Source: Taeniopygia guttata
Taxonomy: Eukaryota; Chordata; Aves; Passeriformes; Estrildidae
Direction: 5' to 3'
Assembly (NCBI RefSeq): GCF_048771995.1
Contig: NC_133024.1
Location: 43,066,001-43,130,000 of the forward strand
DNA length: 64,000 nt
How positions within the stretch are numbered: position 1 is the stretch's first letter; each line of letters opens with the position of its first letter. This document shows, piece after piece, positions 27,401-39,400 of this stretch. The notes beneath the pieces are model-generated. The model worked only from the letters and a program-made list of their open reading frames with translations. It had not been told where the DNA came from and searched no databases. The translations under genes and the position numbers were made by a program.

Positions 27401-30400
27401 CTCTAATGATGGTTTTAACATTCTATTGACATCAATGTAATTCTGAAATTTTCTTCTTTTTATTTCTTCAAACCATTCTCCCGTCACTCCCTGCAGCCCT
27501 TTTTCAGACTTCTTTCTCTTGAGAAGTTTACTAAAAAGGAAAAGAAATTAAACCATTTTAGATATTACAGGGCCATCATTAGGAACTCTCCCTTTTTTTC
27601 ATTAAAGTATTTACAGTATATTTCTACATATAATGACTTTTACAAAGTCAGTGACACATGGTACATTCACAGCAATCACATAAAAGTTTTAGTGACAGCA
27701 ACATTCTACTGTTTAACAAATGAGATTATGGGACCAGGTTAAGTGGATGACTCATATGCTTGCATTATTCTCTTCCTTGAGGAAGTGCATCTTTTTTCCT
27801 TGAAAAAATAAGGCAATCCGTACGCATCCTAAAACTAACTGAAAGTAAGATTGAATTGATCCAGTAATCAAATTGGAATAAATAACACTCTAAATAAAGC
27901 AATTTTTTAGATATTTATTCACTCATTTAAATAGAAGTAATAAGAAGATTATTTTTATTTTCTAAGAGTAGATCACTGACACTCTGACAATGAAGTGTCT
28001 ACTACACATTTTCCATGCAAAGGAGAACAGTAAATTGAGAATTCAGCTAATAGATATTCATGAAACATGTTCAACAAGTTTATCACATTTTCCTCTTTCC
28101 TTGATGCATAGTGATTATGCTTGTGTTCAATATGGATGGAGGCAACTAATAATGAATATGAATGTTCTGTCACACTGAGGTGCAGTCCGAGCAAACTACA
28201 TACATGTGGCTGCAACTGAAGAAGATACTTAGTAGCAAGTTCAGGTTTTAGACCAAGCGGTCATATGAATGAATTGTGTAGCTGGACAGAAAAGAGCAAG
28301 GTACAATTGCAAAGGAGTGGGAATAGTGCAAGGGACATGCAAAGTTACTTGTTTTCAAATTACATTACACTAGTGTTGAAAGTATAGATGCAAATATAGC
28401 AAATCCACACCCCCAACTGATTCTGATGGCCACAAAACATGGCTTCGGCACAGCCTGGAGATGTTTGAGCAAGGCTTTCATGTAAATCTGCCTCCTTAAT
28501 CAGTGGTAAAAATCTGTGTCCAGGAATTCAGATGCTCTCAGACAACATAAGTTGCTTCAGTTATCAATTTAAATAAATTGATAACTCATCTGAGACAATA
28601 CTACTTCACAGAACAAACTTACAATTAAACATCTAGTCCAGAAATTGATATATTTTGATCTGGCATTTATATAATTCATTGTCCATACTAGCCCCTACCG
28701 TGCCTCTGGTGGCATCTGATGAACAGGAAGGCTGGCGGGAGACATTTTTGGGAAATGACTATTTCCCTTGAAGAAGATTACACAGCCACATGCACAAGTA
28801 CTAGCCATTCAAAATAAACTTGTTACAAAGGCAAAAATGTTAATCATCACAGATATTACCGCACCATGGGAGTGACTCAACACCGTAAATACATTGTGCA
28901 GCCTGGAACGCAGCCTAGCGCTGATGTGAAACAGGAGGGGATGAACAATGTGCTCTCAAGAGCCAACTCCATGACCTCACTCCTGTGACCTTACCAAAGG
29001 GGATCCAAGATACTGGGAGGAGTAAAAGCATAGAGAGGAAAGCATGAGCTGCTTGGGAAGTGGCTGCCGCCACAGCGACTGCCGGGAAACGAGCCCTGGG
29101 CAGTTCCGCTGAAGTCCCGAAAGCGGAGAGCGTCTGTTACGATCCATCCCCGCGGGCTTTTAGCACCCCGGGGCCGAGTCGCTTCTCCCGCGGGAAGGAA
29201 GCGGCGCTGGGATCGCCGCTCCCGGGGCAGCCGTGGGCGGGGCCCTGGCGCCCCCCGGCGGCGGCCGCCGGCAGCACCGCCCAGCGCCCGCTCCCGGCGT
29301 GTCCCGCGGCAGCGCCGCTACCCGAGCGCCCGCGGCCGGGAAGCGACAGACGGACAGAGAAACAGCTGTTTGCTGCACATTTACGCATTCCAGAGCAAAG
29401 GGAAATATAAAAACCCTGCAATCACTCTAACATCGGCCATACCAGGCACTGCGCGAACACGCCTTGCACTGAGAAACTGAGTTAAAGTCTTGCACAAACA
29501 CTGACTTCAGTGCTTAAACACTGTAAAGTCTTTACTGGTACATGCTTGGCATTATATCTAGTCGTTATCTCTGAATAGGCTGCTTTTGAATCGTGCTGTC
29601 ATGCCCAACTCATCAAATAAATCCTTTAAACTGCTTGTGCATATTTATATTTATACCCACACAGAGGCATACATGGAACCCTATATATGTAGTTATTGGA
29701 TATGATACACGATATGTATTTGCAGTATTGCACGACTATTAAGTATTTCTCCTTGCGATGACTCCCAGCCAAACCACATCATTTCCCTACGTACCTGCTC
29801 TGTCAAGTTTACGTGCCCCCTCACGATACTAATGAATGCCAGTTGTGAGCCAGAAGGAAAGCCCATCTCATGAAACAATTACAGGAGATGGTATCTGCAC
29901 TCAGTATTGCAATGAACCTGCCTCTGAGGCAGCACTATTGGTACTCGGATTACACATTATGTGTTGAGACACTGCACCTTAGAAGTGTCAAAACAACTAT
30001 TGCCCTCCAAACCAAATGTACTAATCCTGCTTCCCAGTCTGCTCCATCTATCCTTACTCTTCGTTTGCCTACAGCTATTCTGTACACTTGGAACCACTAC
30101 CTTTTGAGAGGAGACAACATCATTGTGACTGGGAAAAGTATCTATAAACTATTGTGGGATTGAAGGCAAATCCATTCCCAGGATTACTTAAAGGAGACTG
30201 CTCCACAAACCAGTGCAGGCAGCAACCCTAAATGACCTCACAGGCTCATTATCGTTTCCCATCTATTATTCTACACAGCATCTAAACCAATGAATCACTC
30301 AGAAGCCACTTCTTTGCACTGTTTTTATTTGCACTTCCTTATTGGCAAAAGGATGTCCCAGTATTTCTTAGAGACATCTCCAGGGAAAAGTTACCCTAAA

Positions 30401-33400
30401 TGTTTGTATGCTCTAGACTTTCATGTGGGTTATCATAAATACTGTCAATAGATGTGTAGCCTCCCCTGCCACTTCCTTTTAGGATAATAAGGAGCTTTAA
30501 TTGTTACTGTAAGAGGAAAGGCATTTTCCATACCATCTTCACTCTGAATATAAAGAGGAACACGTGTTCAAAGTAGTAGAAACTGGGTTGCCAAATAGGA
30601 CATTTGGGGACAGCACTTGTTTGCAGGGGACAGAGGATTCAATCCCATTTTTGCTAAAGCAGAAATTATTATTCCTACTGGATTTAGCAGAGCAGGATTT
30701 GGCCCTAAAGGACTCACACTCTTACCACACACCTCATAAGAGAACAGATAAGCAGCAACTACAAAGAATGAGGAATTGTACCAGGTGAAGAATAAGCAGA
30801 TCAAATTTGCTCATTGGATCAAAGCTCTCAGTGTCTGAAAATACAAGACTGAAAGGATTGCAGAAAAAAAAATAGTGTTGAAAGCATTGGATAAAAAGAT
30901 AACTTGCAGTAACCTAAACCAAGCTTTTCTCTTTACTCTGTTCATATTCCTTGCTTTGTCAAGAAGAAAAGGCTAGAGATGTTAAAAATCAGTGTCTGAA
31001 GAACCTGTTCTTTCCTAAATACGTTTAAATTCAATGTATCCCCTTCCCACCACTCTGTACATTATGCTGCACTGGTGAACTGTACAGCTCCATCATTTCT
31101 ATGACCAGCTCTTTTTCTAGAAAACTCTGGCCGCTGTCCTGCGGCGACTTTATGATGCTGGTTTGTATCCCCATTCGTCTGTTTATCCCAGAAATAAGTT
31201 CTGCACCTTTAAAACTAGATCTGACAGCGAAGTGGGGGGAAGAAGGAAAAGCGGTGGAATTCTTTCCGCGGCTGTATTCAAAACACAGAGCTAAGCAGTG
31301 CTCTCGGGGTTCTCTGCTCTGCAGATGGACGGGGAGTTTTTCCTTGCTGTTTTCGCTGGTTTTTCCTCTCGTTAGCTGAAGCCAGAAGGGCTTTTTGGCA
31401 TTGTTCAGTCATTGTTCGGTCCGGGAACACCAGGACTATTGTCCGGGGCCCCCACCAAGCTGCACTGCGGCCGGGACACCGGACCCGAGCCCCGGAGAGA
31501 CTGAGAGAAAGCCGAGGACACAGCCACGAAAAGGACTCTGAACTGACAAAGGACTCTCTCTGAATGTGCCATCTCTTCAGAACAACGAGAGGTTCCATTG
31601 TTTAATATTTTTTCATTTTCTCATGTTTGTGAATACTTCGCTTGTTAAATAAACAGACTTTTCTACTTTTCTCGAAGGAGGTTTATCACCCGAACAGGTG
31701 GGGGAAAGAGCTGCTGAATTTTGTGTTTTAGGGAATATCCCTTTGGACATTCCCTTCCAAATTTGTCCCAAACCAGGAAAAATGCATATGCAAGTATATT
31801 TTCTTACTTATAGTTCCTTTTAATTTTATGGAAACAATTTAAAGACATACTTCCAAGTTGTCATCTTATTTAGAAAAAAGGGGACAAGAAGTATTACTGA
31901 CAAAGGCAAAGGCTACCACAGGTGAAATAATTTGAAAAAATTATTATCTGTCATTTCCTAGAAACGTATAATAGGAATAACAACAACATTTTGGTTTCCA
32001 AGGTTCCAGAGAAGCTCCTGTGGCAGGTTAATCCTACCAGGAAGAAAAACAATGAGTCAACACACTCTTTACTAGCACGTCAGACACACAACAGGTCTGT
32101 TTTCTAAAGCAGTCTTTAGTCTTAGTAGCTGGTATACTTTTACTCATGTTAAAGCATGTTTTGTTTATTTTTCTTTCTTACTGTTGTCTGTTTGGCTAAT
32201 AAAAATTATCCAAGTCCGCCTCATTACTACATATAAGACATTATGCACAAGTAGATGAATCACAGAGGAAAAAAGACTCCCATGTTTTGGTTGTTTGGTT
32301 GTAGATACTACAAGACAATGTAAAAAAATCTAACTGAAATTCACTTATTTTTTTATTTGATATTTGTAAAATTAAGCATTTCTGCAGTAATTCTCTGAAA
32401 AGTTAAGGTCTCCTCTATTTTGATGAACAAAATGTGTTGCCAATCAATAATGCTTGAATATAACCTGTTAGGTCGTTGATGCTCAAATTTAATTTTCATC
32501 TGAAATAATAGTTTTCTGAGTGTTCATCCTTTTCATCCTTCTATCTTTTTTTTTTTTTGTTATGTATTCATTTTATAATGCCCATTAAGCCACTAAGTTG
32601 CCCTCAGATGTATTTATCTGAGTATGTGATCAATAGAACTAAAGACGTGCATGAGCAAAGAGGATGTGGCACAACAATGCAGAATAGAGTGTGTGGGTTC
32701 AGTGTCTGTGACTGACCAGGACGCAAACACCAATAAATGTAATGGAGGACTTAAACTCTCCTGAACAGGCACCAGGCCAGGCTGCGGGAGGGAGAGTCCC
32801 CTAGTGGTGACACCCCTGCATGGAAAGGAGCAACTGGAAGTGCCAAGAAATATTCACCTGAAGGCCACGGGTGCCTAGCACTGAACTGTATGGCATATGT
32901 TTTCAATTCCACTTTAGTGGTCGCATGAACTTGCCAGCTCATAATTATCCCTAAATTTTTAGATTTTAGTAATGTACAAAACCAAGAGACAGAAGGCAGA
33001 AGGAAGTGAAAAGGTAATTAATCTTCTCTAGTTTTTCCACCCAGACTGTACATTTTATATAGGCAGAAGTACTTAAAACACAAAGATACCACTTCTGAAC
33101 ATTAATTTGATATGCAGTCAGAAGTTTAAACCGTAAGTAGGGCTGCATAAACAGATAGCTGCAAACAGAAATATAATTTTGTCCTTAGAACCCTTTTTTG
33201 AGAACAGGTATCAGATTCACACATTAAGGCCTGCTGTGTGTGTCAGGGTTACAGTCAGGAAATATGTGAGTTAAAGGTAGAACACCTTTACTGCCCTTAC
33301 TAAAGTTCTACCTTGTCTGCTCACAGGGAAAACCCTTTCATTTCCACCTCTCCTCTTCTTCATTAAATAGTAGAATAAATCACAAAATCTGACATTATTA

Positions 33401-36400
33401 CACTATCTCTATTCAACAAATTTATTCTTTTAAATTAAAGCTGATCACCTGCTTTGAGATAGCCTAATGCAGTGGAATTGTGTGCATTCATTACACACAA
33501 TCCACAAAGACAGTGAGACTATAAGCATAATCAAAACACTAGATTCCCAGTGGACATTGAATACTTCTACTCTGTAAACCACAATGACTTTTGTGTCTAC
33601 AATTCTTTAATTTCAGCACCCTCTGTACAGTGACCAAAAGTTACCCCTGTTTTCTCCAAAACATTAACTTCTCGTATTAAGCTATGTGAAATTAATATAC
33701 TGACTTACACTAGCTGCTGTTTTCCTTCATCAAGTCCAACACTCCTTTCCCCTCGAAGCTTTTGTCTGCTTTCTTGAGCAAGAGCATAGAATGACACTTT
33801 CCTTTGAAATAGAAAACTAGAAAATGTTATAAGGGCAAGAACAAAGGTTAATTCTCATGCTACATTACTCCACTCTCTTCTGGCAGCTCAGGAATCAGAG
33901 GCTCTGAAATGAGAAGCTCAATGGCTGCCTTCAAAAAGTTAAGTTCTCAAAACAGAGCATTGAAAACTGAGATCATGGGAGCTAAGGGTGATTAATCATG
34001 CATCTCAACGTGTAACAATGCCTCAAGACATTACTTTTAACATGAAACTATAGCATCTATCCTGGGTTTACAATGAAAACATCATTTCAGCCCTGCTGGA
34101 ACAAACAGAAAAGTCTGTAAGTACAGATCTTTTAGCAGTTATGCTTACTTAGAAAATTAATGCTTTTAGCCCTTTGGGCAGCTGGTCACTAAGAGTGAAT
34201 AAGGTGGAATACCACTAGGAATGCACAGCTGTTGGTGACTGTCCAGCTTGGGCTGACTCTCTGCAGTTCCTTTCACAATGCATGCAATACAGGGGAAAGC
34301 TCTATTCTGTGAATGTTTTAGCGATTAGTTACAATGTCTCTGTAGGCTAACAATCTAGAAAAATAACAATCTAGAAAAAAGGGTGTTACTTTACTATGCT
34401 GTTAATACTTGCAAGCTACCTACCAGTATTATACGGTAATAACAAAACAAACCCATGATGCAACAGAAAGAAAAAACACTTATCATCTTTAAAGTGTGTC
34501 ACATAGCTTCTGAATGGTAGTAATTAATGTCTCTAATGAGATTACTTCATTAATAGGAATTTCTATTAATATTAATACATGCTAACAGAGACAATGGATA
34601 TAATTCTCCATGTAAAGATCCTGATTTATTTGCAGTCATAGGTGTAGTCTCAGTCCAAAAACACTGCATGCCAGGAATAAGTTGTGAGCTCCTGAATTTC
34701 TGTCCCAGAAATCTTATACGGAAATGTAAGATGTGTACCATGCGTACCACATGATGGGTTGAAAGGCTGAGGATCAGGTCTCTCAATAAATCCCAAGCTA
34801 ATGATTAACAGCAGACATATTTACTCTGCCAGGGTAGAGCTGCTAGTTGATTACAATCATCTTTTATAAATATTGATAGCATGCAAAGAGACAGTTGTCT
34901 ATTGCAAGTAATTTACAGCTCAGTCATGTGAAGTTACCTGCCTTACAAAGACATACAATGCCGACACTATTCCTCATGTTATTGTTTGACTTTCTTTATG
35001 GAAAACCTTTCAGAACAAACAAAATAAGAAAAAAACTCCCACAAAAAAGAAACAAAACACAGACTAGGTGAGAACTCTGTAAGAGAGGAATTGGTTTCAA
35101 ATTTAGAGCAAATCCTCACCTCTACAAGCAGGTTTGTGTATGATGGCCTATGGGTCTGGACAGAGTTTTGAAATTGAGAGACTCCAAACAGAGTCAGACA
35201 TTTGCTTGTACAGAGCTAAGCCTGAAGCCTAGGGCTCTCAAAATACACCTTTGCAATCTAAGATAATTGTGCAGAGTCCCACACTGAGCAGAGTTCACAA
35301 TTCTGGACAAAAGAAGTAAGACAGGCCAGTGTACTTGTACAGAGTTTATGTGTTACAAAAGCCTCATTTACATTGCTTTAAACTAAGGAAATAGGTCATA
35401 AGAATTAATGAAAGCTTTAAAAGTTGACACAGTGGGTGTTTTTCATCTGGAAATGTAATGCTTCTATACATGTATGTAATATATACTTACACAGAGATCC
35501 TCTGCTATAGTACCTTAGTCTCTCATAATTTTTCACAACTCTTCCACTGGAAATGGAAATATTATAGTATAATAATACTTTAAAATATTATATTTACATG
35601 TGTATAATTTTGCATATATTAAAGAACACACAAATATACACATATAAATATGCATTTAAGAACACATAAATCTCTAATGGAGAAAGAGATTGCAGAGAAC
35701 CCCAGACATAGTGTTGCAGCTTTTCCTGATTGCAGCTTTCTGCACTCAGACCCCTACTGATCTAAAAATCCAAAGACATGGCCAGTAGAACAACCAGTTC
35801 CTTGATTATTCAAAACAAAGTAAATTCGATGTAATTTACGTGCTATAAAGTGTAAACATACTGTACTTTTCATCATTTTCTCTTGGCTTTTGTGGTTTTG
35901 ATGTGTTTGTTCACAGTCAATATTGTACCAGTATATAGATTTATTTATTTTGAGGTAAGACACAGAAAAAGAAGATAGTTTCAGTTAAGAGTTTAAAATG
36001 CAGACATTTAAATTCAGTTTATTATAGTTAACAGTGTAAATATAATAATTTAGCTCAAAGAAGGATTATAAATACATTTCTTGTGAACTTTAAGATGCAC
36101 ATGGCCTCAGAACAAATCCCATTTTCCCCTACCTGCTTTAATGAATTTCTTGCATGAAATACTTCAGTAGTGAATTTTTTCAGACTGTAAGCTCCAAGGA
36201 AATACATAATTTGTCAATTTATAATAAGTACAGGAAAAATCAAACAGAGGTCCGGGCTTAGTTTAGATAGTCCTGTGTTAAATTTCTGAAACAGAAAAGA
36301 AAATGGGGTCTCTGTGCCCTGAATTTAAAATTCCAGCGGGCTGGACTCCACTTGCTCTGAAAACTAGGTTCAGAAAGAAAAAAATTTAAAGGATAATTAA

Positions 36401-39400
36401 ATTCAGTATACACAAACCACTGGCAAAACCTAAATTTAAAAGAAGAAAAGGAGACGGATACTCACAACCATTTTCAAATGCCACCTGTATTGCCATCACT
36501 GTTTCTGTCAGTATCAGAGACCAGTGAACATCAGCTGGAGTCCTGACACACAGCCCAAGCAGCTTTGCTCCCAGCTGTTAGCCAGGCTGAGAGCCGCGTC
36601 TGCGGGAGGTGCAAGTGCTGCATGTCTGGATGGATGCGGGAGTCTGAAGTACATCAGGGACCAAATCCAGCAAAACTGCAGTGCCCTGGGCTTCACTACG
36701 GAAAGCACGTGCTGCAGTGCAGTCTTTGACAGGCCTGTGTGACACATGTAACCTGAGCACACCACTGAAGCACAGCTGTGCCAGTACGCACAGGGAGATA
36801 GCCAGCTGTTCTGAACATGAATCAGATGTGTTTCTGCAAAACACTTTTTTGAATTACTGTCATAACCAATTTATTATTTCTGAAATACATACAAGGATTT
36901 GAAGGTGTTGGGACACAGTGTGTAGAGGCTGTCAGCATGATAAAATCATTCTCTTCTCCTCATACAGGCACCTCAATGACTCTCTGCTTGCTTAGTATGG
37001 AAACCTGTCTTCTTCCACCTAATGGCAATTTCCAATTCCAACTATTGTCAATTATTAATTTAATTTCTGCACTTGAATTGCGGAGGAGACAGAGGATGTT
37101 GAGAATATAGAGACATTACTGTTGGAAAGGTCAAACCTAGGAAGTGTGCAGAATTCCTACAAGGTGCACAAGACTAATTGGGTCACAAGTCCATGGAAAA
37201 CCCAAAAAGATTGGACTGTTCTGCATTAGATATTCCAGAGTAACTCCCCATATTGACTGTCTACTCAATAGCTAGTGCTTGCTTGCTCTGCTGTGTCCAA
37301 CCTTTTTATTCTTGAAGGCTGGTCAATTTATCTATATAGACAGAGTTCAAGAAATTCTACTTTCACCATTAAGCTTGGACTTGGAAAATGTCTGCCTATG
37401 ACTTAACAGTAAGTCTTTGCTTAAATCTCTTTACTTTCAACACCATCTTACTTTTGGCAGCCCTACTGACATCAGAAAGTGAGCTCAGTGATAACAATAA
37501 TAATCTTTGTGATTTTCCCTTTTACACTCTTTAGTCATTTGAAAATGTACACACCAGTCTCAGCAATCTGAAAGACTAGGCACGAGGCCCGCATTTGAAT
37601 GGGCAGAGGCAAAAGTGCCTTGAGAATATCCTTCCCACTCCTGTGGGTTTGGCTGCTTGTGCCCTGGACCAGCTTGGGAAGAACAGAGCTGGGTGTCCTT
37701 AGACAAAGGTGTCGTGGAGACAAGAGCCCCAGGCCCCAGCAGGGGTGAGCCCTCCTTCCCTGGCGCTGGGCCGTGTTCCACTTACAGCCCCAGCTCTGGC
37801 TGTGCACAGCCTCTGCCATGACCCCGAGGCTGACACCCAACTCTGCCTCAAGTCCAGCCACCTCACCCCTGGCCTGCCTGGCCATCACGGGGCCATGGCT
37901 GACTCTGGTCACTGTCACCAGGTCTCACCCTGACACGACTTCTTGGCTTGCTCGTGGCCATGCACCATCACTTGGCCCTGCCTCGTGAGCACCAGCTGTG
38001 GTGGCAGCCTGCCCCCAGCCCTGAGCGTGACCCAGCCCCACAGCCTGCCCCCAGCCCTGAGCGTGACCCAGCCCCACAGCCTGCCCCCAGCCCTGAGCGT
38101 GGCTCAGCCCCACAGCCTGCCCCCAGCCCTGAGCACTACCCAGCCCCACAGCCTGCCCCCAGCCCTGAGCACTACCCAGCCCCACAGCCTGCCCCCAGCC
38201 CTGAGCGTGACCCAGCCCCACAGCCTGCCCCCAGCCCTGAGCATGGCTCAGCCCCACAGCCTGCCCTCCGCCCTGAGCGTGGCTCAGCCCCACAGCCTGC
38301 CCTCCGCCCTGAGCGTGGCTCAGCCCCACAGCCTGCCCCCAGCCCTGAGCATGACCCAGCCCCACAGCCTGCCCCCAGCCCTGAGCGTGGCCCTGAGCGT
38401 GACCCAGCCCCACAGCCTGCCCCCGTCCCTGAGCGTGACCCAGCCCCACAGCCTGCCCTCCGCCCTGAGCGTGGCTCAGCCCCACAGCCTGCCCCCAGCC
38501 CTGAGCGTGACCCAGCCCCACAGCCTGCCCCCAGCCCTGAGCGTGGCTCAGCCCCACAGCCTGGCCCAGCCCCGCCACGCCACCACAGCGATTGCTGCGC
38601 TGCCCGTCTGTGTCACCAGGGACAGCCCTGGTGCCCAGGCTCTGCCCTGCCAGCCCTGTGGGGAGCCACCATGGACCCAATACCTGAAAAAAGAAGAAAT
38701 ACATTCAGTGCCCTATAGGCAGGCTCTTTCAAATGTTACACACCTCAAAAGGCTCTTCCTTCTGCCTCCACACACACCATAGGAACCCCCCTGCCTTCAA
38801 ACACCAAGTGTGAATCTTCAGGGGAAAGGATTGACACTGAAATTAATTCACTATGAAAGGACAAGACCAGTGAGCTGGCAGCAAAGCTGGTCCGGACTCT
38901 GCTCTGTAGGTATAAAACTGGAGTTACATCACAGACTTTGCTCTAGTTAGCCCAGATGGACAGAGTAAAAACCAACAGAGAAAATGGCACACACAGCGCC
39001 TACCTGCCTCTGGCCATTTCTACTTCTCTTTCTCACCCTGTGTGAAGCCCCAGTCTGTGAGTCTAGACCCCATCACAAGATAGGACAATTAAAAAACACA
39101 ATGAGGAAAAAACTTGGTATGCAGCTTACCAAATGCATTTGGGTACAGTACCCCCACTGAAACAAGGGAAGTCTCAAAATGGGATTCTTATGATAGTAAT
39201 TGCTTACCAAAGCAAGTAAGGTTTTTAAATCCCGGTCTTTCCTGCCATTTTTGTTTCTACTGGCACTTCTTTAGCATATTAGCCCTTCAGGGCTTCAAAG
39301 ACCTATTTTCATTAGTGTTTACAAACCAGTAAACACACCGGTGGCACAGTATCAGTGGTAAGTAATAATAGTATCTCCTCCACATCAAGACACAATAGAA

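Larger units (their letters stand above)
27531..33708 (-). other. EXPH5: EXPH5 intron with CpG island and solo LTR
   Basis: Intron between the candidate extra exon and the SHD2 exon. It holds a palindrome at 28559-28586, a CpG island at about 29.05-29.41 kb and a solo LTR at about 31.1-31.78 kb. The rest is AT-rich with no recognised feature. Confidence 0.75.

Noticed and set aside
29060..29410. 116-residue plus-strand frame in the intragenic CpG island
   Set aside because: It begins at GTG rather than ATG, is low-complexity Ala/Pro/Arg, and has no relatives that I recognise.
36514..36844. Overlapping 72-88 residue frames in a GC-richer patch of EXPH5 intron 1
   Set aside because: No recognisable domain, both strands equally open, and no splice-phase match to EXPH5.
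38005..38578. Regular 36-bp repeats as a CRISPR array
   Set aside because: Units are directly adjacent with no unique spacers, no cas genes are present, and the DNA is avian.
37925..38782. Three frames over 250 residues encoding 12-residue repeats
   Set aside because: Produced by the 36-bp minisatellite, whose period preserves all frames. No start context, no splice evidence and no non-repetitive domain.
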